In this document: one piece after another, positions 17,866 through 26,172 of the stretch
Position numbering within the stretch: the first letter of the stretch is position 1
Layout of the letters: each line of letters opens with the position of its first letter
NCBI RefSeq assembly: GCF_000337195.1
Contig: NZ_AOID01000005.1
Span: 155,604-219,603, forward strand
Source of the DNA: Natrinema versiforme JCM 10478
GTDB taxonomy: Archaea > Halobacteriota > Halobacteria > Halobacteriales > Natrialbaceae
Length of the DNA stretch: 64,000 nucleotides
Direction of reading: 5' to 3'
Notes under the pieces: model-generated
What the model was told of the DNA's origin: nothing
Seen by the model: the letters and a program-made list of their open reading frames with translations, nothing else
Databases searched by the model: none
Translations under genes and position numbers: made by a program

Positions 17866-18582
17866 TCAGTGGACGCCGACGTACGCCTCGCGGACGTACT
17901 CGTTGTCGTGGAACTCCGCGGACGTGCCCGCCAGTTCGATCTCGCCGGTTTCGATCAGCGAGAGCCGTTCGGCGTGGCGCAGCGCGAACGTCGAGTTCTG
18001 CTCGGCGAGCAGGATCGTCAGCCCCTGCTCCGAGAGCCGCTCGAGCGCGTCACTGATATCCTGGATGATGACCGGCGCGAGCCCGAGCGTGGGCTCGTCG
18101 AGCATCAACACGTCGGGGTCGCTCATGAGCGCTCGGCCGACGGCGAGCATCTGCTGTTCGCCCCCGCTCATGGTCTCGGCTTCCTGTTCGCGGCGTTCGT
18201 CCAGCCGCGGGAACAGCTCGTAGACCATCGCGAGGTCGTCCTGGACTGCATCGCGGTCGTCGCGGAACTGCGCGCCCATCAACAGGTTCTCGTGGACCGA
18301 GAAGTACGGGAACAGGTCCCGGTCCTCGGTACAGTAGATCAGGCCGTCCCTGACGATCTGTTGCGGGCTCACGCGGGCGAGGTCCGCCCCGTCGTAGCGG
18401 ATGGATCCCTCGTACTCGACGAAGCCGGCGATGGCGTTGAGCATCGTCGTCTTGCCGGCCCCGTTGGGCCCGATCACGCCGTAGATTTCGCCCTCGTCGA
18501 TCGATAGCGAGACGCCCTTCAGCGCGTGTGACTTGCCGTAGTAGACGTTGAGGTCGTCGACCTCGAGTATCGGATCTGTCAT
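17866..18582 (-). CDS. livF: branched-chain amino acid-type ABC transporter ATP-binding protein, LivF type (operon 1)
   Basis: 238 residues. Walker A GPNGAGKT (38-45), signature SGGEQQMLAVGRAL, Walker B VLMLDEPTLGLAP and the LivF-type LLAEQNSTFAL H-loop region. Together with LivG it powers uptake through LivH/LivM. The start overlaps the LivG stop by one base, and the whole set is a tight operon on the minus strand. Substrates may be branched-chain amino acids or other small carboxylates; sequence does not distinguish. Confidence 0.9.
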   Translation of the reverse strand: MTDPILEVDDLNVYYGKSHALKGVSLSIDEGEIYGVIGPNGAGKTTMLNAIAGFVEYEGSIRYDGADLARVSPQQIVRDGLIYCTEDRDLFPYFSVHENLLMGAQFRDDRDAVQDDLAMVYELFPRLDERREQEAETMSGGEQQMLAVGRALMSDPDVLMLDEPTLGLAPVIIQDISDALERLSEQGLTILLAEQNSTFALRHAERLSLIETGEIELAGTSAEFHDNEYVREAYVGVH

Positions 18583-19310
18583 TAGAGTCCCTCCCCGGCG
18601 AGGTATGCCTCTTGTACGTGCTCGTTCTCGGCGATCTCCTCAGGGCTGCCCGACGCGAGGAAGTCGCCGTTGTTGAGCACGACGACGCGATCGACGAGTT
18701 CCATCAGGCCGCCCATGTTGTGGTCGACGACGACCATCGTCATGCCGTTCTCGCGGAACCGTTCGATCTGGGCGGACAGTTCCGAGATCTCGGCCTGATT
18801 CATCCCGGCGAAGGGCTCGTCCAACAGCAGCATGTCCGGCTCGGTCGCCAGCGCCTTGGCGATCTCGAGCCGGCGGACGTCCGCGTGGGGCAGTTCGTCC
18901 GGCATCTCCTCGAGTTTGTCCTCGATGTCGATGCGGGCGGCGTACTCGTAGATCTCCTCGTCGCTCGCGCCGCCGTGGAGCGAACGAATGCTGTTGGGCA
19001 GGGTAAACAGTTTGATGTTGCCCCCGACGGAGTAGAGATCGATCGGATTCGATTCCTGTGAGACTCGCGAGAGCCCCTTGGTGACGATTTCGTGGGTCGA
19101 ATCGGCCGTGATGTCGTCGCCGTTGAACCGAATCGATCCCTCAGTCACGTCGTAGCTGCCCATGATGCAGTTGAACACCGTCGACTTGCCCGATCCGTTC
19201 GGGCCGATCAGACCGACGATTTCGCCCTCCTCGATATCCAGCGAGAAGTCGTCGACGGCGACGAGCCCGCCGAACCGTTTGGTGAGTCCGTCGACCTCGA
19301 GGACGCTCAT
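18582..19310 (-). CDS. livG: branched-chain amino acid-type ABC transporter ATP-binding protein, LivG type (operon 1)
   Basis: 242 residues. Walker A GPNGSGKS (36-43), Walker B MLLLDEPFAGM and the H-loop VVVDHNMG. The signature region reads ELPHADVRRLEIAKAL (139-154), so the usual LSGGQ/LPHG glycine is replaced by Ala; the second operon's LivG keeps LPHGD. It overlaps the LivM gene by 4 bases. The family assignment is firm. Confidence 0.9.
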   Translation of the reverse strand: MSVLEVDGLTKRFGGLVAVDDFSLDIEEGEIVGLIGPNGSGKSTVFNCIMGSYDVTEGSIRFNGDDITADSTHEIVTKGLSRVSQESNPIDLYSVGGNIKLFTLPNSIRSLHGGASDEEIYEYAARIDIEDKLEEMPDELPHADVRRLEIAKALATEPDMLLLDEPFAGMNQAEISELSAQIERFRENGMTMVVVDHNMGGLMELVDRVVVLNNGDFLASGSPEEIAENEHVQEAYLAGEGL

Positions 19311-20464
19311 TCCGACTCACCTCCGACGGCACCGAGCCGGTGCCAGATCATCCTGAACAGCCCGTCCCGCGCGAACACGAGCACGAGCAAGACCAGCCCC
19401 CACAGGAACAGATACCGGACCGGCGTCGAGTAGCCGTGGAAGAGCTGGTGATTGAGGAACTCGAAGAGGAACGCGCCGCCGAGCGGCCCCAGGATCGAGC
19501 TCATGCCGCCGATGACGGCCATCGCGATCATCTCGATACTGTTGTCGACGATGACGAAGGTATCCGGGTCGACGTTCCCCGTAAAGCCGACCAACAGCAC
19601 CCCGCCGATCCCCATCGGGATCGAACTGAGCGCGAACGACCAGATCTTGAACTTCGTCGGGTTGATCCCGGCGGCCGACACCGCCGATTCGTTCTCGCGG
19701 ATCGCGACTAGGATCATGCCGAGGTTCGACCGGGCCATGAACGTCAGCCCGAGCGCGATGAGCAACATCGGGATGGCCATGTAGTAGTACCGCATGACCG
19801 GGTCCCACGTGAAGACGTCCGGCTGTCCGAATCCGGGGATACCGCCCAGCGAACTGAACGCGGTCGTCAGCCGGTAGAACAGGAGCACGGCGACGAACGT
19901 GATCAGCGAGAAGTACGGCCCCTCGAGTCGGAGCGTCGGCAGCGCGACCAGTAGCCCGACCACGAGCGCCGCCAGCACTGACACCGACGCCGTGACCCAG
20001 ATCGAGAGCCCCGGATCGACGTGGACGATCAGCAGTGCCGTCGTGTAGCCAGCCGCCCCCGACAGCACGGAGTGTCCGAAGCTGATGTACCCGGTGTAGC
20101 CGCTCTGGATGTCCCAACTCATCGCGAAGATGGCCCAGATACTGGCGAGTGCGAGCGTCCGCAAGAGGCCGCCGCCGACCAGCGGGCCGACCATCGGTGC
20201 CCACACGCCCGCGGTCAGCAGGGCCACGACGCTGCCGACGATCAGCGCGAACTGCAGCCCGGACATCGTGCCGAAATACCGCCCGAGCGACCGATTGTAG
20301 GCGTTCGCGGCGGGCTCGAGTCCCCGGTCGATCGGCGCGAGGAGTCGGTCGAGGGCCTGCCCGATCGGTAGCAGGAGTTGCTGTCGTACCGTGCCGGCGG
20401 CGTCGCCGAGTCGGCCCGTTACTGTCGCGAGTACCGTTCCGAGGAGTAGGATCGTACTAATCAT
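19307..20464 (-). CDS. livM: branched-chain amino acid-type ABC transporter permease, LivM type (operon 1)
   Basis: 385 residues, about nine to ten membrane segments. A long N-terminal region (about 1-60) precedes the LivM core, which includes SGYTGYISFGHSVLSGAAGY, LPTLRLEGPYFSLITFVAVL and NESAVSAAGINPTKFKIWSF, the cytoplasmic ATPase-contact loop. The end KGLxxxWxLVLLVLVFARDG-like closing helix is standard. It overlaps both LivG and LivH by a few bases. Confidence 0.9.
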   Translation of the reverse strand: MISTILLLGTVLATVTGRLGDAAGTVRQQLLLPIGQALDRLLAPIDRGLEPAANAYNRSLGRYFGTMSGLQFALIVGSVVALLTAGVWAPMVGPLVGGGLLRTLALASIWAIFAMSWDIQSGYTGYISFGHSVLSGAAGYTTALLIVHVDPGLSIWVTASVSVLAALVVGLLVALPTLRLEGPYFSLITFVAVLLFYRLTTAFSSLGGIPGFGQPDVFTWDPVMRYYYMAIPMLLIALGLTFMARSNLGMILVAIRENESAVSAAGINPTKFKIWSFALSSIPMGIGGVLLVGFTGNVDPDTFVIVDNSIEMIAMAVIGGMSSILGPLGGAFLFEFLNHQLFHGYSTPVRYLFLWGLVLLVLVFARDGLFRMIWHRLGAVGGESE

Positions 20465-21329
20465 GGGCGAACTCCCTCCCGTAGAGTCCCTGCGGCATGT
20501 ACAGCAGGAATACCACGAGCACGACCAGCGAGAGGATACCTCTGAAGCCGTGCCCGACGAACGTGACCGTAAACTGTTCGAGGAATCCGATCACGTACGC
20601 CGCGATGACGGACCCCTTGATCGATCCGATGCCGCCGATGACGACGATGATGAACGCAAGCGCCAGCGGATTGAGCCACATGAGCGGCGTCGCACCGCCG
20701 GTCGAGCCGAGGATGACGCCCGCGGTCCCGGCGAGTGCCCCGGCGATGAGCCACGTCTTCGACCGCACCGCGTGGAGATCGACGCCGGTCAACTGGGCCC
20801 CGCGTTCGCTCATCGAGGCCGCGAGGACCGATCGGCCGTCGTCGGTGTGGGTAATGTAGTACCACAGCAGTCCGATCGCGAGCCACGAGACGACGAAGCC
20901 GACGAACTGGACGTAGCGAGTCCGCGCGTTGATCCCGTAGGGCTCGAGGTTCACGGCACCGCTTATCAGCGTCATGCCGATCGGCGAGCCGCCGAACTGA
21001 TAGAGGACGAACTCCGTCGACGCGATCGCGACGACGACGGTCGCCAGAAACGTGATGACGACGTTTTCCTCGACCCAGCGAACGAGCACCTGATACAGCC
21101 CCCACGAGAGGAGGGCGATCACGGCGATCGTCACGGGGAACGCGACGGCGGCGTGGACCGATCGAGAGAGGAGCGCGAAGACGTAGGCACCCCCCATGAT
21201 CAACGCGCCGTGAGCGAGGTTCAGCGTCCCGCCGACGCCGAAGATCATGGTAAAGCCGATGGCGATCAGCGCGTAGACGGCGCTGATCATCGTTCCCTGC
21301 AAGACCAGTGTCCCGATATCTCCGAGCAT
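20457..21329 (-). CDS. livH: branched-chain amino acid-type ABC transporter permease, LivH type (operon 1)
   Basis: 290 residues, eight membrane segments. N-terminal SAVYALIAIGFTMIFGVGGT and LNLAHGALIMGGAYVFA are the LivH signature. The ATPase-contact loop is about residues 170-200 (SMSERGAQLTGVDLHAVRSK) and it ends VVFLLYMPQGLYGREF. It begins 3 bases after the binding-protein stop and overlaps LivM by 8 bases, so the five genes are one transcription unit. Confidence 0.91.
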   Translation of the reverse strand: MLGDIGTLVLQGTMISAVYALIAIGFTMIFGVGGTLNLAHGALIMGGAYVFALLSRSVHAAVAFPVTIAVIALLSWGLYQVLVRWVEENVVITFLATVVVAIASTEFVLYQFGGSPIGMTLISGAVNLEPYGINARTRYVQFVGFVVSWLAIGLLWYYITHTDDGRSVLAASMSERGAQLTGVDLHAVRSKTWLIAGALAGTAGVILGSTGGATPLMWLNPLALAFIIVVIGGIGSIKGSVIAAYVIGFLEQFTVTFVGHGFRGILSLVVLVVFLLYMPQGLYGREFAHD

Positions 21330-21332
21330 TGC

Positions 21333-22670
21333 TCACTGCATCCAGGTCGGCATCTGGTGGTCGGCAGTGCGGTGCTGTTCGGGGTAGACACACTCGAGTT
21401 CCGTCTCCGACACCCACTGCGTCACCGGGTAGTTGGTGATCGTGTCGTCGCCGCCGCGTTCCTCCTGGACGTCGTGTGGGTACTCCGAGCCCTCGCCGTA
21501 GAAACTGACCTGTCCGGCGACGCCGGTGAAGTCGACGTCGAGCATCTCGCCGACGAAGTCGTCGAGGTTGTCCCGCGTGCTCGTCGTCCCCATCGCGTCG
21601 ACGACTTCCTTGAAGACCGAGATGCCGTCGTACGTGTTGAACCCCATGTACATCGGTGCCTGAATCGGTGCGTCCTCCGCGTCCTGATAGCGCTCCGCGT
21701 ACGATTCCACGAAGGGCTGTGTCCGCTCCGTAATGGGTGTGACGCCGGCAGCACCGGACTGCGAAGTCGTCTCGTAGGTCGCAGCGCCGCTGTAGAGTTG
21801 GTTGTACGACGGGTGCATCCCGGGCACGTGGACGCCCTCGATGCCGAACTCGTACTGGCCTTCCTGCCAGCGCGTGAGCATGTCGCCGCCGTCGATGTGT
21901 GCGAAAAACCGCAACACGAAGTCCGCGTCCGAGTCGTTGATGTCGCTCATGACCGGCCCGAAATCAGTCCCCTCGATCGACAGGGCGTCCTCGTAGACGA
22001 GCTCGAGTCCGCGCTCCGAGAGGAGATCCGGAATCTGATCGCCGAACGGTGTCGTCCACTCGGCCTGATCGCGAAGGAACGCGACCCGGCTCCAGTCGTG
22101 TCGCTCGTTGAGATAGGCACAGTAATCGGCGATCGACTCCGCCTGGAAATCGGAGTTGATCGGGCCGATACGGAAGACGTTCTTGTACTGTTCGTAGTCC
22201 GAGCCGACGGAATCCGTGATCAGGCTCGGTGCGGCCGACCCGGTGATCATGAACGGGACGTCGAACTCCGAGGTGAGGTCTAAAATCGACTGCGTCGTCT
22301 CGGAGTTGAACGTCCCGACGAGCAGATCCACGTTCTCCTGCTGGATGAGTTCCTCCGTCACGCTCTGTGCTTCGGAGGGGTCCGTCCGCGTGTCTTTCGT
22401 GATGAGTTCCGCTTCCTCGCCGTTGAACCCGCCGTCTTCGTTGAGTTCCTCGACGGCCATCTCCGCGGTTCGCTTGGAGCCGACACCGAGGACGTTCCCC
22501 ATCGGTGCGAGGTGGCCGATCGTGAGTCCGTCGCTGCCGCCGCCGCCGAGACAGCCGGCCACTGTCGTCGTTAGGGCACCGGCACCAGCCGCCCCCAGAA
22601 ATTTCCGTCGTCCGACGCGCCCCTTTCCAGATCTACCCGTTCCGAGAATATTGTTATCTTTGTTAGGCAT
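21333..22670 (-). CDS. branched-chain amino acid-type ABC transporter substrate-binding lipoprotein (operon 1)
   Basis: 445 residues. Twin-arginine lipoprotein signal: RRKFLGAAGAGALTTTVAGC with Arg21-Arg22 and lipid-attachment Cys40. The periplasmic-binding-type I (LivK) fold follows: IGHLAPMGNVLGVGSKRTAE, DLLVGTFNSETTQSILDLTS and HDWSRVAFLRDQ. The protein is anchored outside the cell and hands substrate to LivH/M. It is the first gene of the operon; upstream TTTATTAA near 22728 is a plausible TATA box with a short leader. Confidence 0.9.
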   Translation of the reverse strand: MPNKDNNILGTGRSGKGRVGRRKFLGAAGAGALTTTVAGCLGGGGSDGLTIGHLAPMGNVLGVGSKRTAEMAVEELNEDGGFNGEEAELITKDTRTDPSEAQSVTEELIQQENVDLLVGTFNSETTQSILDLTSEFDVPFMITGSAAPSLITDSVGSDYEQYKNVFRIGPINSDFQAESIADYCAYLNERHDWSRVAFLRDQAEWTTPFGDQIPDLLSERGLELVYEDALSIEGTDFGPVMSDINDSDADFVLRFFAHIDGGDMLTRWQEGQYEFGIEGVHVPGMHPSYNQLYSGAATYETTSQSGAAGVTPITERTQPFVESYAERYQDAEDAPIQAPMYMGFNTYDGISVFKEVVDAMGTTSTRDNLDDFVGEMLDVDFTGVAGQVSFYGEGSEYPHDVQEERGGDDTITNYPVTQWVSETELECVYPEQHRTADHQMPTWMQ

Positions 22671-22829
22671 TATGAGTCACTGAGTTACCGATTCTCACAC
22701 CCTACTTCCGATCCCCTGTTAATAAAGATGAGGGTAGTTACCACGTATCTTGTGAACGAAGTACGTGTTTAGAGTTGCCACTAGCAGGGCTACAGGGGGA
22801 CTACGCTACCCCGCGAAACCGCCGACCGA

Positions 22830-23795
22830 TCAGAACAGGTCGTCGAGCGACACCGCGTCTTCGAGCAGCCGGTACTCGCCGTTTTCGAACGCGACGACTC
22901 CCTCGTGACGGAGATGATCGAGATGGGCAAAGGCCTCACCCGGCCCGTGAACGATGTGAATCCCCTCAAGGTCGCCGAAGAGGTGGGCACTAATCGTCCA
23001 CGCGTCGGCCGGGCCGTGGTCGACCAGCAACTCGAGGATCGTTTCGGTCCGTTCGCGGTGGTGCTCGAGGATCGTCAGCGCCCGATCGGTCGGGTCCGCG
23101 ATGGGATCGCGGTGGCCGGGCCAGACCCGCTCGTAGTCGCGGTCGGCGAGCCGACGCAGCGTCGCGACGTACTTCTCGAGCGGGCGCTCGATCCGAACGT
23201 CCGCGCCGCCGACGTTCGGCGTATACACCGGGAGGACGGCGTCACCGACGAACGCCTCGTCGCCGTCGGCCGTCTCGAAACAGCAGAGCCCGGCTGCGTG
23301 CCCCGGCGCGTGGATCGTCTCGAGGGTTCGACCGCCGACCTCGAGTATCTCCCCGTCCTCGATCGGCGTTGGCTCGGCCGGTGGGCCGTCGATCTCGGCC
23401 GACTCGAGGAACTCGAGCAGTTCCGACTGCGCGTCCTCGGGGACGCCCCACTCCTCGAGGCGGTCTCGACGCCGCTCCTCGACGGCCGCGATCGCGTCCG
23501 GGTCCTGTGCGACCATCGGGGCGTCGGCCTCGTGGACGTAGACCGTCGCGTCGCTTTCGGCCTGAATCTCGCCAGCCAATCCGGCGTGATCGACGTGGAA
23601 GTGCGTGAGGACGATGTCGTCGACGTCGGCGAACTCGTAGCCGCGGTCGGCGAGGCCGTCGCGGAGATCCCGCCGAACCGGATCGGTGGCGATGCCGGTG
23701 TCGACGAGCGCGAGTTCGTCCGTCTCCTCGTCAGCGAGTACGTACGCGTTGTTTCGACCCTCGAACTCCTCGTTGCCGAGCGTAATGCGGTCCAT
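22830..23795 (-). CDS. MBL-fold metallohydrolase
   Basis: 321 residues from ATG 23795; a longer start at 23810 exists, but a TATA-like GAATTATGAAC near 23820-23830 fits a leaderless start at 23795. Metal motifs: LTHFHVDHAG (HxHxDH), APGHAAGLCC, VGDAV and WPGHRDP. The C-terminal about 60 residues (AWTISAHLFGDLEG, LDHLRHEGVVAFENGEYRLL) look like a small winged-helix-type domain, common in this MBL group. Substrate is unknown; glyoxalase II, lactonase and nuclease relatives share the fold. It is not tightly linked to neighbours. Confidence 0.85.
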   Translation of the reverse strand: MDRITLGNEEFEGRNNAYVLADEETDELALVDTGIATDPVRRDLRDGLADRGYEFADVDDIVLTHFHVDHAGLAGEIQAESDATVYVHEADAPMVAQDPDAIAAVEERRRDRLEEWGVPEDAQSELLEFLESAEIDGPPAEPTPIEDGEILEVGGRTLETIHAPGHAAGLCCFETADGDEAFVGDAVLPVYTPNVGGADVRIERPLEKYVATLRRLADRDYERVWPGHRDPIADPTDRALTILEHHRERTETILELLVDHGPADAWTISAHLFGDLEGIHIVHGPGEAFAHLDHLRHEGVVAFENGEYRLLEDAVSLDDLF

Positions 23796-23972
23796 GCCGG
23801 CTAGGAACATGTCGACAGTTCATAATTCACGCGGTCGCGGAAGGAGACGGATATCGGACCGGTGTGGAAACGATTCCACGATAGTCGCAATTCGCAACAG
23901 TCGCTCCCTCGAGAATGGGAGAGCGAGAGCCGCGATTCTGATACAGAACAAAGAAAACGTCGAACGCGCCGG

Positions 23973-25469
23973 TTAGTCCTCGAGTTCCGCCCGAAGCAAC
24001 TGATTCACGTCGCCCGGGTCCGCACTGCCGCCGGTCTTCTGCATCACCTGCCCGACCAGGAAGTTGATTGCGCCGTCGTCGCCGCTCTCGTAGTCGTCGA
24101 CGGCGTCGGGGTTCTCGTCGACCGCTTCGACGACGGCCTGCTGGACCTCGTCTTCGCCGGTCTTGCCCAGCCCCTCCTCGCTGACGACCTCGTCGGGGGT
24201 TCGGCCGTCGTCGAGCATCGATCGCAGGACCGTCTCGCGGGCGTTTTTCGCCGTGATCTCATCTTCGGCGAGGAGTTCGACGAGTCGTTTGATCTCCTCG
24301 AGTCGGCCCTCGATTTCGGTGATCTCGATGTCGCGGTAGTTGAGTTCGCCCAGCAGGTTGTCCGCGACCCACGTGGCGGCCAGATCGGGGTCGAACTCGC
24401 CGGCGACGTCCTCGTAGAAGTCCGCGACCTGCTTGGTCGAGGTGAGCTTCGAAGCCGCCTCCTCGCTCAGGTCGTATTCGTCTTGGAACCGCTCGCGGCG
24501 GGCCGAGGGGAGTTCCGGGATCGCGATTTCGTCTTTCCAGCCCGAGACCCGCAACGGCGGCAGGTCTGCTTCCTCGAAGTAGCGGTAGTCTTTTTCCTCC
24601 TCTTTCGAGCGCATCGAGACCGTGATGCCGCGGCTCTCGTCCCAGTGGCGGGTCTCCTGCTCGACCGCGCGTCCGCGCTGGATCGCGTTCTTCTGGCGGG
24701 TCTCCTCGTAGGCCAGCGCCTTCTCCGCGCCCTTGTGACTCGAGATGTTCTTGACCTCGGTGCGGTTCGCGGCCTCGAGGGCGTCCATCCCGATCTCGTC
24801 GGTGTCGTCGCCGTCGATCTCCTCCTCGGGGATGATCGAGAGGTTGGCGTCGATCCGCAGGCTGCCGTCCCGCTCGGCGTCGAAGACGCTCAGGTACTCG
24901 AGGACTTCCTCGAGTTCGGCGAGGAACGCCCGGACCTCGCTCGGACTGCGGAAGTCGGGGGCCGTGACGATCTCCATCAGGGGCGTCCCCGCGCGGTTGT
25001 AGTCGACGAGCGTGTATTCGGCCGAATCGATCCCGCCACCGCCGCCGACGTGTTGCAGGCTCCCCGGGTCCTCTTCCAAGTGGGCGCGCTCGATCGCGAC
25101 CGTGCGCCGGGTGCCCTCGACGGAGACCTCGAGTTCGCCGTCGGCACAGATCGGCTCGTCGTACTGGGTGATCTGGAAGTTTTTGGGCAGGTCGGGGTAG
25201 TAGTAGTTCTTCCGGTGGAACCGGGTTTCCTCGGGAATGTCGGCGTCGATCGCCTTCCCGATCTTGACGGCGGCCTCGACGGCGGCCTCGTTCAGCACCG
25301 GCAGCGCTCCCGGGAGCCCGAGACAGACCGGGCAGACGTTGTCGTTTGGCTCGTCGCTCGGCTCGGTCGAACAGCCACAGAAGATCTTCGTGTCGGTCTC
25401 CAGCTGGACGTGGACCTCGAGCCCGATGACGGTCACGAGGTCGCCCTGCTGGGCGGTCTGGGCAGTCAT
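23973..25469 (-). CDS. gatB: aspartyl/glutamyl-tRNA(Asn/Gln) amidotransferase subunit B
   Basis: 498 residues from ATG 25469. Starts QQGDLVTVIGLEVHVQLETD. The zinc-binding cysteines are in KIFCGCSTEP and NVCPVCLGLP, and the kinase-like cradle VDYNRAGTPLMEIVTAPD is intact. The C-terminal YqeY/GatB helical domain ends LLRAELED. GatB binds the mischarged Glu-tRNA(Gln) or Asp-tRNA(Asn) and activates it for amidation. gatA and gatC are not in the window, so the subunits are encoded separately. Confidence 0.96.
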   Translation of the reverse strand: MTAQTAQQGDLVTVIGLEVHVQLETDTKIFCGCSTEPSDEPNDNVCPVCLGLPGALPVLNEAAVEAAVKIGKAIDADIPEETRFHRKNYYYPDLPKNFQITQYDEPICADGELEVSVEGTRRTVAIERAHLEEDPGSLQHVGGGGGIDSAEYTLVDYNRAGTPLMEIVTAPDFRSPSEVRAFLAELEEVLEYLSVFDAERDGSLRIDANLSIIPEEEIDGDDTDEIGMDALEAANRTEVKNISSHKGAEKALAYEETRQKNAIQRGRAVEQETRHWDESRGITVSMRSKEEEKDYRYFEEADLPPLRVSGWKDEIAIPELPSARRERFQDEYDLSEEAASKLTSTKQVADFYEDVAGEFDPDLAATWVADNLLGELNYRDIEITEIEGRLEEIKRLVELLAEDEITAKNARETVLRSMLDDGRTPDEVVSEEGLGKTGEDEVQQAVVEAVDENPDAVDDYESGDDGAINFLVGQVMQKTGGSADPGDVNQLLRAELED

Positions 25470-25579
25470 TGAGCCCCGATTCGGGCCCGTGGGGGTAAAG
25501 CGTAACGACTGGCGGTCGGCGGCAACCAGCGGTCGCGGACGGCAGTCCCGCCACAGTCCGAACGGCGACGACTCCCGAC

Positions 25580-26041
25580 TCAGGGCCACCCCGAACTGCC
25601 GCTACAGCGGTCCTGGCGGAACTGGACATACCGCTCGTCGCTCTCGCGCTCGGTTCGGACTTCGATGTAGAGGGAGTCGGCCTCGTCGTCGTCCGGACAG
25701 CCGGGATAGTACCGATAGGTCTCGCGCGTCGCGGGAGCGTCCGCGAGGTGCACGCTGACGTGATACGTGTCGTTCTCGAGGGCGTCCGGCTCCCGGTGCT
25801 CGGCCGCGACGGCGTCGTCCGGCGGCGTCTCGAGGTCGTACTGCTCCTGTAAGACGATCGCCTCGGAGTAGCGGTCGGCGTTCGGACGTGCCAGTTCGAC
25901 GTCGAAGGTGTGCGGCTCGGAATCGAAGTTCAGCAGGATCACGGTCAGCGTATCGGTATCGGAACCAAGCGCCGCACAGCCTGACAATCCCACCGTACTC
26001 AGTCCGCCACCGAGCGCGAGGACCTGTCTCCGGGAGACCAT
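25580..26041 (-). CDS. Tat lipoprotein, unknown function
   Basis: 153 residues from ATG 26041. The signal SRRQVLALGGGLSTVGLSGC has a twin arginine and a lipobox Cys at residue 22, so the mature protein is lipid-anchored outside the cell. The mature part has beta-strand-like segments (LTVILLNFDSEPHTFDVELA, DTYHVSVHLADAPATRETYR) and two further cysteines (CPDDD, RCSGSS), in the manner of small immunoglobulin-like or cupredoxin-like domains. No family is recognised. A longer opening upstream overlaps the acyl-CoA synthetase and was not used. Confidence 0.8.
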   Translation of the reverse strand: MVSRRQVLALGGGLSTVGLSGCAALGSDTDTLTVILLNFDSEPHTFDVELARPNADRYSEAIVLQEQYDLETPPDDAVAAEHREPDALENDTYHVSVHLADAPATRETYRYYPGCPDDDEADSLYIEVRTERESDERYVQFRQDRCSGSSGWP

Positions 26042-26172
26042 ACGTCCCGTGAGCGATTCGCGGTACAAATAACTGGGAGAGACGGCCACCAGCGGCAGTC
26101 GATTCGGGTCGATCCGACTCGGGGCCTCGAGGTCGGCAGTGACACTGCAGCGGGCGGCGACTGACCCGCCGT

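Noticed and set aside
23862-25472. 536-codon open frame antisense to gatB
   Set aside because: The GC-rich, strongly codon-biased gene on the other strand opens antisense frames; the antisense peptide is Val/Asp/Leu-rich low complexity with no motifs while gatB has all family features.
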